Source: Tuctoria greenei (lineage: Eukaryota; Streptophyta; Magnoliopsida; Poales; Poaceae). Taken from it: DNA of 64,000 nt. The translations under genes and the position numbers were made by a program. Of this stretch, positions 44,887-56,477 are shown piece by piece; within the stretch, counting starts at the first letter, position 1; every line of letters starts with the position of its first letter. The stretch covers positions 6,076,001 to 6,140,000 of the forward strand of contig JAYESD010000012.1 in NCBI GenBank assembly GCA_036927565.1, in the 5' to 3' direction. A model generated the notes under the pieces. The model made no database searches. It was given only the letters and a program-made list of their open reading frames with translations, and was not told the DNA's origin.

Positions 44887-46539
44887 TGAAAGTGCATCTA
44901 GGCATCCCCGTGGGTTTTAGATGATTGATGATGACAATTAAGAGGCTAAGGAGATGAGTTGATCTTAAGCACAGGTGTAATGATTGAAATGAGAAGAAAT
45001 CCCTCAAAAAGGAAAGGAATAAAATGGGCGTCAAAGACTCAAGCGTGGAAATTAGGGTTTCTATGGTATTGAGCTTAACTGAGCCGTATCATGTGTGAGG
45101 GTGGATTCATCATGTGCACTGATATCATTCTAGAGGGCTCAAAGTGGTGGTTGAGAGAAAAACCTAAGTGAGAAGCCAAAATGAGGAAAAACCATAGGAG
45201 GCCGGACTAGTCTGAGCCTTAGGGTCGGACTAGTCTTGCCAGTCAGAGAAGTCTAATTTTGGGTGAACTAAACGTCTCTGGATGAGTTCGGACTTGTCTG
45301 TATGGGTACGGACTAGTCCGTTCATCCCTTAGTGGAGTTGGAGCTAAGTGCTTGAAGACCGGACTTGTCCGTTTTGGAATGGACCAAAGCTCTCTGGAAA
45401 AGTTCAAACTAGTCTGTGGTGGTGCGGACTAGTCCGTCTGAGACTTAGTGTGAGAGAAACCGAGCAAACTCTAGAGGGTCGGACTAGTCCGCCCCCTGTG
45501 GCCGGACTAGTCCGGGCCTACCCAGTTGTGTCCGTTTTGGGACGGATCAAAGCTCTCTGTCCTACTTCGTACTAGTTCGTAGTGAACCGGACTAGTCCGT
45601 GTTGTAAGTGGCCGTTTCAAATTCAAACGTTGGCGCGCACGTCATCTGTTTTGTCGATCAATGACGTGAAATTGTCGGTGGTCCCGGAAGGCCGGACTAG
45701 TCCGTGGCACAGGGATGGACTAGTCAGGTTTTGCCCTGGTGGCAACGGTTAGTTGTCGGGACCCCTATAAAAGGGGGACCCCGACCCCAATTTGATAACT
45801 CTTGAACTCTAGCGCCGCCACAAGTGACCCAGAGCCTTCCAAAGTCTTCCACTTGTCCTACTATCCCTCTAAGTCCAAATCTTGAAGAGATTAGGGTTTG
45901 GGGAGGTAAGTGAAGGATGATCATCGCGCTTTGGCTCTCGGTTTGATCTCTTTGCACATTGTGTTGTGTTTTGTGGCTTGTGTGAGTTAAGCTTCGTGTG
46001 CTCCTCATTTTATTGATTTGTGGGAGCCTCAACTTGTGAGCAGCCCCAATTAAACTTGGTGATTACCCATTGATATAGTGGAAACCAAGTCGGCCATTGT
46101 GGTGGCTTGGTGAGAGAAGGGTCAAGTGAGACCCGATCCTTGTGTGGACTTCTCAACGTGGATGTAGGCTTCTTTGTGGAGCTGAACCACGGGATAAAAT
46201 CTCGTCTCACTTGTCATTATACATTTCATAATTAGTAGCATTGCTATTAGGGTTCTTATTGTTCATATTGCTCTTCACTTTGATCTTTGTTGAAATCTTG
46301 TGACCTAAGTGCCTTAACTTCACAATCTATGTTGTACTAGGTTACCACACATTGCTTACATCTTGGGTGAACTCAAATTCTGCAAATAACTTGTAGAAAC
46401 CAAGTTTTTAGGTTTTCAGCCTGTGCTGCGTGGACTAGTCCGGCCCTGTCCAGACAAGTCCGGCCTCCGGAGTTTAATCTCGTTTGATTAAGTCATTTTA
46501 GGTCTTATTTCCTATTCACCCCCCTCTAAGCGACTTTCA
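44887..46539 (+). repeat. Solo LTR of a Sirevirus-like element (1653 bp)
   Basis: Terminal repeats TGAAAGT and ACTTTCA are perfect inverses. The target duplication GAGTG is at 44882-44886 and 46540-46544, and RT reads on across it. It is related to the element 5 LTR (shared start AAAGTGCATCTA and the near-end motif CACCCCCCTCTA). A TATA box (TATAAAAG) at 45766-45773 gives plus orientation. About ten CGGACTAGTCCG-type palindromes lie mostly upstream of it, for example 45309-45320. A solo LTR arises by recombination between the two LTRs of one element. Confidence 0.93.
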
Positions 46540-46544
46540 GAGTG

Positions 46545-47568
46545 TCTTATAGATTTTTTAATTGAACATGGATTTAAGATTGGCAAAGCTGATTACACAT
46601 TGTTCACCAAGCACTTTGACAACGATCTATTTATCTGTTAAATTTATGTTGATGATACTATCTTTGGGTCAACTAACAAATCCTTTTGTGAAGAATTTAG
46701 TAAGATTATGACAGATAGATTCGATATGTTTATGATGGGAGAACTGCGATATTTCTTGGGATTCCAAGTGAGGCAACAAAAGGAAGGGACATTCATAAGC
46801 CAAACCAATTATACTCAAGACATACTCAAGAAGTTTGGAATGGACAAAGCGAAGCCTATAAAGACTCTCATGGCATCAAATGGACACTTGGATCTCAATG
46901 AAGACGGACCAAACGTGGATCAAAAGGTATATCGCTCCATGATTAGATCCCTACTTTACTTATGTGCATCTAGGCCTGCTATTATGTTGAGTGTATGTTA
47001 GTGTGCAAGATTTCAAGCCAATCCTAAGGAGTGTCATTTGACAGTCGTAAAAAGAATCTTGCGATATTTAGTTCATACACCCAACCTAGGCCTTTGGTAT
47101 CCTAAAGGTTCCAAGTTCAATCTCATTGGATACTCTGATGCGGATTATGCCAGATGCAATGTAGATAGAAAAAGTACCTCCGGTACATGCCAATTCCTAG
47201 GTAGATCCCTAGTTTCTTGGTCCTCTAAGAAACAAAACTCCATTGCCTTATCCACGGCCAAAGCGGAGTACGTTGCAGCCGGGAGTTGTTGTGCACAACT
47301 CCTTTGTATGCGACAACCTCTATGGGATTACGGTTACAATATGAGCCGTATTCCACTCCTTTCTGATAATGAGAGTGCTATTAAAATTGCCCATAACCCC
47401 GTTGATCACTATAGGAAAAAACACATAGACATCCGGCATCACTTTTTGAGAGACCACTCAATAAAAGGAGACATAACCATTTCCCAAGTCAACACTGAAA
47501 AACAACTAGCTGATATATTTACCAAGGCACTTGATGAAAAATGTTTTGCGAGCTTCGAAATGAACTAA
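46545..47568 (+). pseudogene. RT C-terminal part and RNase H of element 5
   Basis: It continues the RT of 43385-44881 from CLIDFLIEHGFKIGKADYTLF. The catalytic box IYVDDTIFGS is intact but preceded by TAA where Gln is expected (about 46638). A TAG follows LSVC near 46999. RNase H has GYSDADYARC, DRKSTSGTCQFLG and HIDIRHHFLRD. It ends DEKCFASFEMN. Confidence 0.9.
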
Positions 47569-48504
47569 ATATCCTTGATTCTCGGAACATGGCTTGAAAA
47601 CTTGCATACATGTATGCCATCTTCAAAATATATCAATTGTGTTATGGAAATCATCTCTCTCTATTTTCTCTGAAAAACTATTTCAGTTACTTGATCTTGG
47701 AGAATTATGGTCATAGCTTGATTGTTGGATGTTTATTGATCATATTCATCAAGATTATTTTTGTGCTTTACTCCCTATTTTATTTGTAAGCACCTTTGAA
47801 TATATACGAATGGGCTAAATGCTTTTGTTCTGGTGGCCACAAACATGTCCGTGGTTACCCGGACTAGTTCGCACACTGCAGACTAGTCCGCAGAGGTCCG
47901 GTAGTCCGGACTAGTCCGGTTGACCACGGACTAGTCCGATTTTCTGACTCCATAACCCTAGGGCCGCCCAAACTCTAATCTCCTTCATCCTCACAACGTT
48001 CCTCACACACTCCCTCTCCACTCGAGTGCCCTAAAGGTGATTTGGCAATTCCTCCATCAAATTTCGTCAAATCTCTGTGGAAAACGATCTTCATTGCAAG
48101 GGGATTGAGGTCCACGGACTTGTCCGCACCAACAACACCTCCAACCTCAAGAATTGAAGGATTTTGGTAAACTTTCTCGAAAACCCTAGAATCTTCAATT
48201 TCTTGTGTTATGGACCAAATAGCTTAGCTCCACTTGTTAATACATGACTCCTTGTTGTATGACATCAATCTATAGCTATTTTTGCATTGAGAAACTCCAT
48301 TGAGTTGCTAGTTAGGGTTTGAGCAATTGAACACCGAACAAGTCCAGTCTCTGTACGGACAAGTCCGGTTCTCTGGACTAGTCCGCACTTGAGCACCGGA
48401 CAAGTCTGATTTTTTACTGAACTCAACCCTAAATTCCAACTACTCAATGCATTTCCTTGCCATCAATCCTCATCCACATATTGTGTAATTTTCTTGTCAG
48501 GACC
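47569..48504 (+). other. Region between pol and env-like ORF of element 5
   Basis: Non-coding, AT-rich, with about nine palindromic motif variants (47846-47960, 48113-48126, 48338-48412), including CGGACTAGTCCGG and CGGACAAGTCCGG. It ends in TTTTCTTGTCAG (48489-48500), an acceptor-like sequence four bases before the ATG of the next ORF. Confidence 0.7.
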
Positions 48505-50056
48505 ATGTTGAGCTACAATGATGAGATCTCCGACTTTGAGGACGAGTTGGACCAAGAGTCATTGCTTCAGTCCTCGATGGGCCAAAGCAAAAAGCGGTTA
48601 CACCGTGCCGCTGACCCGTCACCCACTCCACCTCAATTGCGACGAAAGGTCGTGGCCAAGAAGCCCGCATCCAATGGAAAGGATGCAGTTGGCCCCAGCT
48701 TGGCAACTCCTCACCAATATAAGGGCAAAGGGAAAGGGATAGACACCGGTCCAATTGGCCCTCTCCAAATGAGTGCTCCGAGACAGTGGAACAGGGACCC
48801 CTCTGAAGAACGATTCAATGGCAAAGGAAGCGATGTGGCTTCTAAGCTCAGGAGCATTGACTGCTATAGCAGTTCCAGGAAGGAAGCTGATGCAAGATTC
48901 TGGAGCAACTTCCACGGGACTCCGTGTATCTCACGATGAAGACTCTGGTGGTCCGAAGCCAATTGATCGATTGGACACACTTTGAGAGGAAGAGCTGCCC
49001 AACCTTTGATGAAGTGATACAGGCTGTGGAGAGGCATGGCCTCAAATACTTGTTTGCTTTCAGGTGCAACTGGAATGATGAAGTCATCGCTCAATTCTAT
49101 GCAACCTGCTACTTTGCTAGCGATGAAGAGGAAAGGGTGACTTGGATGACATATGGATCGAAGTATACTATTACTTATGATGAGTTTGCAAGACTGCTGC
49201 ATCTTGAGGACATTAGCAGCAATGAGCTCATCATTCACAACATTAGTGTCATATAGTAGGACAAAATGGACTTCCTTTATGATACTTGCCTAAAGTACAA
49301 CCCTCCATCGACCAAGAACATGAAGCCATTCTTCATGGTTCTAAATAGGGTGCTCCGGAAGATAATAGCTCCAAAGGATGGAGATGTAGGAAGTGTTCAA
49401 GGTTACCTAAGGACACTGATGAAAGTGATAAGTAAGAATAGGAATTTTGATGTCTTCGACTACATTTGGAATGATATGGTGAAAATCTCCAGCACACCGA
49501 ACCGTTCCTGTGGCTATGCGCCTTATATCATGTTTATGATAGAAAAGGTCATAGAAATTGATTTCTTGAAGGATGTAGAGCAAACTCATCTAAGGCCCCG
49601 GAAGCCTTCCAAGCCACTCTCCCAGCTGCTCCATCCCCTGTAACTAGTGAGGAGGCTCCCAGGAGGGCCCAAGGTGAAGCAAGACCCTCACCAAGTTCAA
49701 GAGATACTACTTCCAAGAAGGGGTCTCCAAGTGGCATCTTGAAGTACTTGGCCACCATCTTTGGCTCCTGCAAGAAGGTTGAGGTGAAAGTCCACAAGTT
49801 AAACAAGGCAAGGAAAGAGGACATGAGATACATAAAGCAAAATGTCAAAGCCATATGTTAGAAGCCGGAGATTGAGCCTATTGGGTCTCCAGTCATCTCC
49901 GAGGACTCCCCCTTTGACTTCTCGGAGCTTCCACCTCTTTCTTCGTCCGAACTCGCCTATTTTGGTGTTGGGGGCACTTCGAGTGGTTTTGCTCCTCCTC
50001 CTCCTCCTCTGCGGTCTGAAGATGAAGACGATGAGAGGACCGACGGCGAGGAGTGA
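48505..50056 (+). pseudogene. Env-like extra ORF of element 5 (plant transposon protein domain)
   Basis: The start is ATG 48505 (MLSYNDEISDFEDELDQES). The N-terminus is acidic then Lys/Pro-rich. After a frameshift near 48920 comes the conserved central part (LIDWTHFERKSCPTF, LKYLFAFRCNWNDEVIAQFYATCYF, TWMTYGSKYTITYDEFARLL), which I recall as a putative plant transposon protein domain found downstream of pol in Sireviruses. A double TAG (49254-49259) likely replaces two Gln codons. After another shift near 49600 the end is Ser/Pro-rich with a polyproline run (APPPPPL) and an acidic tail. I see no convincing membrane segment, so 'env-like' refers to position only. Confidence 0.7.
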
Positions 50057-50519
50057 GTCGACGGCGTTTGCTAGATCCCTCCTCTCCTCTTTTTGGTGCC
50101 TTGATGCCGAAGGGGGAGAGATTGAGGGGGAGTCACTAGACCTAGAAGGAGATGAGAGATGAGAGTTATTTTGCATCTTTTGCTTTTTGTAAGACTTTTG
50201 TTGGGGTTGTAAAACTTTCATTATGCTTTTATTATGTTTCCAGTCATGGTTATGAAATGTGTGATTGTGCTTTGATATAATCTATGTCTTTGCTCCGAAA
50301 TTGACATATATGCTTGATGTTGATATGTTTATGTGAATTATCTAATACTCATCACGAATATTGCTTACACACACTTAGTTTTGCACCCCACCATAAAGAG
50401 TGCACATATGTCTTATGTTTTCATTATTAAACTTGTTACAAGATCATATGTGCACACTTTATGAAAATTTGAATTTTTAATCATATTGGTGAAATCTCAA
50501 TTGGTTGTCATCAATCACC
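50057..50519 (+). other. 3' region of element 5 with duplicated polypurine-like motif
   Basis: No ORF is supported. At 50089-50120 the sequence TTTTTGGTGCCTTGATGCCG then AAGGGGGAGAG closely matches the motif at 35307-35340 in element 4. Sireviruses are known to carry conserved polypurine-like motifs upstream of the true tract. Confidence 0.75.
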
Positions 50520-50532
50520 AAAAGGGGGAGAT
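50520..50532 (+). other. Polypurine tract of element 5
   Basis: AAAAGGGGGAGAT directly precedes the 3' LTR, as in element 4. Confidence 0.88.
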
Positions 50533-52072
50533 TCAAAGTGCATCTAAGCATCCGTTGTGGGTTTTGGTTAATTCATGACAAACAAATGAGATCCTAACGA
50601 AACTGTTGAGATGAGCACAGGTTTTGATGAAATTATGAAGTAAGCGCAAAAAGAAAGGAGAGTGATGAATCAAGTTGAAAAGAGCTCAAGAGGTGAATAG
50701 AATAGTCCTTGTGTATGGAGTGTGTTGGAGAAACACACCCCAAGAGCTCAAGCAAAAGAAATCACTCTCACTGCACAAGTTTACAGAGGTCCGGACTAGT
50801 CCGATATGCTCTCTGTCCAGAATCGAACAAGTCCTCCCAGTGCGGACTTGTCCGCAAGGGACTAGTCCGATAAAGTTCAGACTAGTCCAATAATTCTTCT
50901 GATCAATATCAGACAAGTCCGATATTCCATAGACTAGTCCGAAATCCTCACTGACCTATTTCGGACAAGTCCATAGCCCCTCAAAATTTCATGACACCAG
51001 ACTAGTCCGACATCATTCGGACTAGTCCGATAACCTCTCTGACTAAGATCAGACAAGTCCTCCAAGTGCGGACTTGTCCTCAATTCACTAAGGGATTCAC
51101 CACGCCAAAATGGTCCGATAAGTGTCGGACTAGTCCGAACATCTCCAGAGACAAAATCGGACTAGTCCGCCAGTTGGCGGACAAGTCCAATAATTCAGGA
51201 CACTTAGGGTTTCCCACACGCCGCACACCAGACTAGTCCGGAGTCCACCACGGACTAGTCCGGACATCGCAAACCCTAACGGTAACCTTTGGAAATCCTA
51301 GTATAAATAGAGGTGTACGACCCCTAATCAAATACTCCTGACCCCTTGCGCCATCACACCTTCCAAGAGCCCGAAAAACATGTCTCTTCACACAATTCAA
51401 CGCAAGAAAGATCAAATCCTTGAGGATTAACCTTAGATCAAAGGAGAGACACGTTCTTCACGTCTTGAGCTCTTGGGTTTGATTCTCTCACACACTCTAG
51501 CTGTTTCATTGCATACTTTTTGAGTGTGTTTGGTGGTGTGTCGATTTGTAAATATTGGGGAGCCCTCAACTTGTAAGAAGGCCCCTTGAACACGGTTATT
51601 TACCCCTTTGTGATTAGTGGAAGAGAATCGTCCTCCGTGGAAATTCGACGAGGGTAGGGTTGGTGAAGACCCAGTCCTCCGTGGGCTCCTCAACGTGGAT
51701 GCAGATTTCCTCTGTGGAATTGAACCACGGGATAAAATCTTTGTGTCCTTTGCTTTTGTTCTTACTATTCATTATAATTTTGGGTTTGATCAATCTTGTT
51801 CAACTTATGTTAAAACTTTGAATCTAAAGTTAACTTGTGCCATATCTAGTTTCATTGAAGCAATACACTCAAGTTACAACTCAATTTCCGCTGCATAGAG
51901 TACTTTGATCAAAATTATTGATCAAACTTGATCAATTTAGTGTGCATACACCGGACTAGTCCGCACCCTACCGGACTAGTCCGATTTCTCTGTGTTTGAT
52001 CAGGTTGCTAAGTGTTTTAGGTTCCAACGAAAAATTAAAAAAGCCTATTCACCCCCCTCTAGGCTACATTCA
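50533..52072 (+). repeat. 3' LTR of element 5 (1540 bp)
   Basis: It starts TCAAAGTGCATCTA, where TG is expected (a G-to-C change), and ends ACATTCA. A TATA box (TATAAATAG) is at 51302-51310. Upstream of it, 50790-51265 holds about 17 palindrome variants, such as CGGACTAGTCCG at 50792-50803 and 51126-51137. Two more follow at 51950-51985. The motif CACCCCCCTCTAGGC lies near the end. The right flank AATGA (52073-52077) should match the left target copy, which is not in the window. Confidence 0.87.
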
Positions 52073-52158
52073 ATGACCCTTACTAGGTGTTCCTACGTGC
52101 TCTAAAGTGTCCATTCTACCTAGGTTGCGTGCTATGGTCAAACCTGACTCTGATACCA
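52073..52158 (-). other. Leader remnant and primer site of Ty3 element A
   Basis: The minus strand has TGGTATCAGAG at 52148-52158, three bases from an LTR start (TGTGACACCCGG at 52162). So 52073-52147 is the internal leader of a minus-strand element whose body was displaced by element 5. Confidence 0.75.
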
Positions 52159-52161
52159 ATT

Positions 52162-54645
52162 TGTGACACCCGGTTCCGAAAATAAACCAAGTGAATGTAT
52201 ATGTGTGTTCAGGATGTTCATCTCACATACATGACAACTTCACAATTTATATACAGACAATAACCACGTCTCAAATAGTAAATAGGTACCTTATTACATT
52301 AACTCAATGGTTCTCAAATTACAAATCTCTAATTATTGCAGCGGAAAAATAAACTAAATAGCTCAACTCCACTCCACAGGTAAGTTGACGGTAGCACGCG
52401 ACCTAGTACTCCACATGATTTTCATGGTACTCCCGAACATCACCTAAAACTGTTGGTGCAGGAATTTCAAGGGTAAGTACATGTTGTACTCAGCAAGTGT
52501 GGGAAAGTATGACATATAGCTAAAAACGAGGATGATAATAAATGGCTCTTTGCATAAAAGTACATTTAAATTCACAATTTGTAAAAACAGCCTAAAACGA
52601 CTAAGTGAGATTAATTTCCATCATATCCCAAGTAATTATCACAATCCATATCCAACATTCTCATTTATCATCATATTTCATTTAGAACCAGCCAACAATT
52701 GATATCATCACCATATGCCGATTTCATATCTCATCATAACCAACCATACTCGTATGACATAACTGATCTCATACCGAACCATCCCAAATCCCAAGTCCAA
52801 CTCTAATCATGTAGGTCATCCAGGTGCTCTTATTCGGGAGCACGACTATCATGATAGTTTTTAACACTCTGCAGAGGTTGTACCACTTTACTCATATCGT
52901 GATTTCATCACCTTTTGGTGACTAGGGAAACTCCATTATGCCATCTCACACTTCCGTTGGTGTGTGGCCAAGAGATCACAAAGTAGCCTTTCAAAAGGGA
53001 CTACTAGTACGTACGGACCCACTAAGGTTTCACCGGCAGGCTTGAATCTCCATTCTCCCACCCATGAGCCCCCTCGTGTGCCATGCAAATCCTAGGGTAG
53101 CCCTCTTCAACTCCCATTCCCCGCGCCATCCAGTGGTACATACAACACTAGCATCACACCTAATTATTCAGCTACGTCGCACCTATACTTGGCCTTCTGG
53201 TGGCACTGTTGTCCTGGATATTATCGCATGAACCGGTGCTTAGATCTAAGGCAAGCAAAACCACCATATCATCCAACCCAGTCCACAACCCATGCTTGCT
53301 TAGATCACCCCAATTCCATGTTACTTAAGTCATCATTATCATGAATTCACATAGTCAATATGTCTATTTGTTTGAAATGAGTAATTTGGTTATTTCCCAT
53401 CCCAATTAAGCAAAGGGAAGCAAAAATGGAAAATACCCTTCCCGACTCTCTACAATATATCCCAAGCGACAAGGATGGTCATACAAGTCTAGTAAACACC
53501 TATCATGGGCTCCCCATCAATTTGACACAAGCATGCAGTTTTGCAAACAAAACATTTCAAAACAGGATCAAAATGTTCAAGGACATTTGCCTTGCTCTTG
53601 AGGCTGGTTTGGATCAGATGCTTCCAAGTTCTGGTTCTGGAGGTCCTCGTAAGCACCTTCTAGAGCGTTACCTTCTATTCCACGCGAAATTCATTCTAAA
53701 CAAACATTACAATCAACAAATGCTCATATAGTACTTAATATACTATGACATGCATGAATAATGCAATCATGATGTAATACCTGTTATTAGGTTGCTATTG
53801 TTGCTTACTATCTAGTTATAATTAAGTTTTACATGTTAGGGCAAGGTTTGAGTCATTTTCGAGAAAACTAAAGAAGATCCAGCAATTCCAGAATTGAAGG
53901 ACCGGACTAGTCCGCACCATGGGTCAGACATGTCTGCACTGGAACAGAAAGTTCAACGGACTAGTCCGCACAGGACCGGACAAGTCCGCTACAACTAGGA
54001 TTTTAGCGAACTTCAAATAGATCATAGTTTGAGTTAAATATGGAACCATAATTGACGTAGGAAAGATGGATCTAAGGTATTTATTGTGAATCCTAGGGTT
54101 CAAAGGTTGAGGATTTGATGAAACACGAGAACTTGACGTCTAGATCGATGAAGATGAAGAATTGGTGGAGGAAAACATTGACGATGAAGAGTTGATGAAG
54201 ATCGCAGCAACGGTGACGATCTCACTTGATTCCTTCCTCTTCTTCTTCCTCCTTCTCTTCCCTTCATTCTTCTCCCTTCAAGAGCTGCATCTATGATGAG
54301 AGCATGCGCTGGGGTTTGTCTAATGTGGGCAAAGGGGTAAAGGGGTGGGTGTTGGGTTGTTTATATAGGAGGAGAGGGGTGAGGTTGGAGTGGAATCTAA
54401 GTATAAGGCGGTGGGGTAGGTAGAGACCTTGATGGGGTCCCACTTGGGCTCCTCAGGGGTGGGACACGACGTTCTTGTGCCCAATTAAGGTAATTGCCCA
54501 AAAACTTGTCGTGTAGGAAAAATAGAATTCGAGTCGAAACCCTACACACCGGACTAGTCCATAGAAGGTCGGACAAGTCTATTCCGGGTACAGAGAGCTG
54601 ATCGGACTAGTCCAGTTTGGTGCCAAACAAGTCCGTCCAAGGAAC
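52162..54645 (-). repeat. LTR copy A (Ty3 chromovirus family), truncated by element 7
   Basis: It is homologous along its length to copies B (54646) and C (58819), which open with the same TGTGACA...CGGTTC. It is the 5' LTR of element A because a primer site precedes it. It stops at 54645 where copy B begins; the missing end should lie right of the window, beyond element 7. It holds a minus-strand TATATAAA at 54360-54367 and palindromic motifs at 53903-53985 and 54548-54636. ORF-like stretches inside are not shared between copies. Confidence 0.8.
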
Positions 54646-56477
54646 TGTGACACTCGGTTCCGAAAATGAACCAAGTGAACACATATGTGTGCTCAGGACG
54701 TTCAACACACATACACGAGTGCATTCACAAAAGGATATACAAAAAATTACCACAGAACAAGGCTAATTAAGCATTTTTATTACACAATTCAGAATATCCT
54801 CGAATACAAGCTCTAATGAACATTAATGACAATTTCAAACTAATGCAGCGAAAATAAACTAAATAAGCAAACTAAGCAGCTAAGCAACATAAGTATAAGG
54901 GTAGCACAACTCCAACCAACACCACAGGCAAGCTGACGGCAGACACCGCCTAGAACTCCGCATTATCATTGTTATACTCCCAATCCTGACCTGCAACTGT
55001 TGGAGGAGGAATTGGAAGGGTGAGTAAATGTCGTACTCAGCAAGAGTGGAAAGTGACATGTAGCTGATACAAATGACAAAATAATAATGGCTAACTGCTA
55101 AAAGTACATTAAAACATTTGAAAAGCAATATATTATACATATGTGAAGTAAACCCATCATAAACTATGTAGTTATCACAATACAAATCCATATTCAATAT
55201 CCATTACCATTATACCAGTTCTCACCATGTCCAGTACTATAATTCAGTCCATAACAAGTCATAACCATATTACCAACCATAACCATCCCAAATCCCAAGT
55301 TTTCTCTAATCATGTAGGTCATCCAGGTGCTCATAACCAGGAGCACGACTATCATAGTTTTAATACTCTGCAGAGTTTGTACCACTTTACCCACGTGTTT
55401 GTGATTTCATCACCCGTCAGTGACTAAAGAACCTCCCTTATGCCAATTACACTTCCTTTGGTGTATGGCCAAGAGATCACAAAATAGCCTTTACAAAGGG
55501 ACTACTAGCATGTTCGGACCCACTGAGGTTTCACCAGTGGCAATGTCTCCAACTGAGCACATCTTTAACCAAGGGCCCCCTCTTGTGCCATTCGGATCCC
55601 AGGGAGTCCCGCCTCAAATCCAAACCCAATCTGACTCCCCTTCCCTAGTGCGCCAAATGATCCATGCAATACTAGCAATACACTAATTAATCAGCTACGC
55701 CGCACATATACTTGGCCTCGTGGTGGCACTGTTGTCCTGGCTTATTCTCGCATGAACTGGTCCTTAGATCTAAAGCAAGCGAAACCACCATAACATCCAA
55801 CCCATCCACATACCAGGCTTGCTTAGATCACCCTTTACCATATCATATTGACCAGTTCATATTAACCATAATTTCATTAATGCATAATTGAATGGTATAG
55901 TTTTTTCCCCATCCCAATTAATTAAGCGAAGCAAAAAGGTAAAAAGCCCTTCCCGGCGCTCTACCATATATTCCAGATCATAGGATTCCCACCAAATTGA
56001 CACAAGCATACAGTTTTGAAAATAAAACATTTATTTTAAAACTGGATTAATATTTTCAGGGACACTTGCCTTGATCTTGAGCTTGGTTTGGGTCAAAGTC
56101 TTCAAAATTCTAGTATTGGAGGTCCTCGACAGCACCCTCTAGCGCAGCACCTTCTATTCCGTGCAACGAACATACAAAACATTAATTACAATCAAATAAT
56201 GCTCATATAGTACTCAAAATGTCATGACATGCATTACTAATGCAATTATGAAGTGAAACTTGTTAATGAGTTGATATTAATGTTCAATAACTGGTTCTAA
56301 CAGTTTTTAACAAGTTTGGAATTGATTCGAGTCAATTTGGAACTAATTTAGCACAATTAAGATTCAGAGGCCGGACAAGTCCAGTTTCAGGGGCCGGACT
56401 AGTTCGCCCTGGACATACTGCAAATTAGGGTTTTCTTGATCTACGAGAATTTGGAGAGTTGGGGTTGAATTGATGTG

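Larger units (their letters stand above)
26754..52072 (+). mobile_element. Element 5: Sirevirus-like Ty1/copia element, plus strand, split by three insertions
   Basis: Copia sequence resumes in order after each insertion: RNase H-gag 26754-27988, protease-integrase 32836-33138, integrase-RT 43385-44886, RT-RNase H 46545-47568, env-like ORF 48505-50056, polypurine tract and 3' LTR 50533-52072. Sirevirus-like traits are the extra ORF after pol, a polypurine-like motif repeated upstream of the real one, and LTR palindromes. The left end is a fusion in which the end of an RNase H runs straight into gag, so two copies probably recombined. It lies in the leader of Ty3 element A (52073-52158). Confidence 0.8.

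Noticed and set aside
49842..50162. Alternative plus-strand ORF over the end of the env-like gene
   Set aside because: The third frame continues the Ser/Pro-rich and acidic env-like tail with one TAG and fits better; this frame has no recognisable features.
53426..53731. Plus-strand ORF of about 100 codons in LTR copy A (and similar ones at 55420 and 59623)
   Set aside because: The frame is not kept in the homologous positions of copies B and C; no domain; plus strand is antisense to the element.
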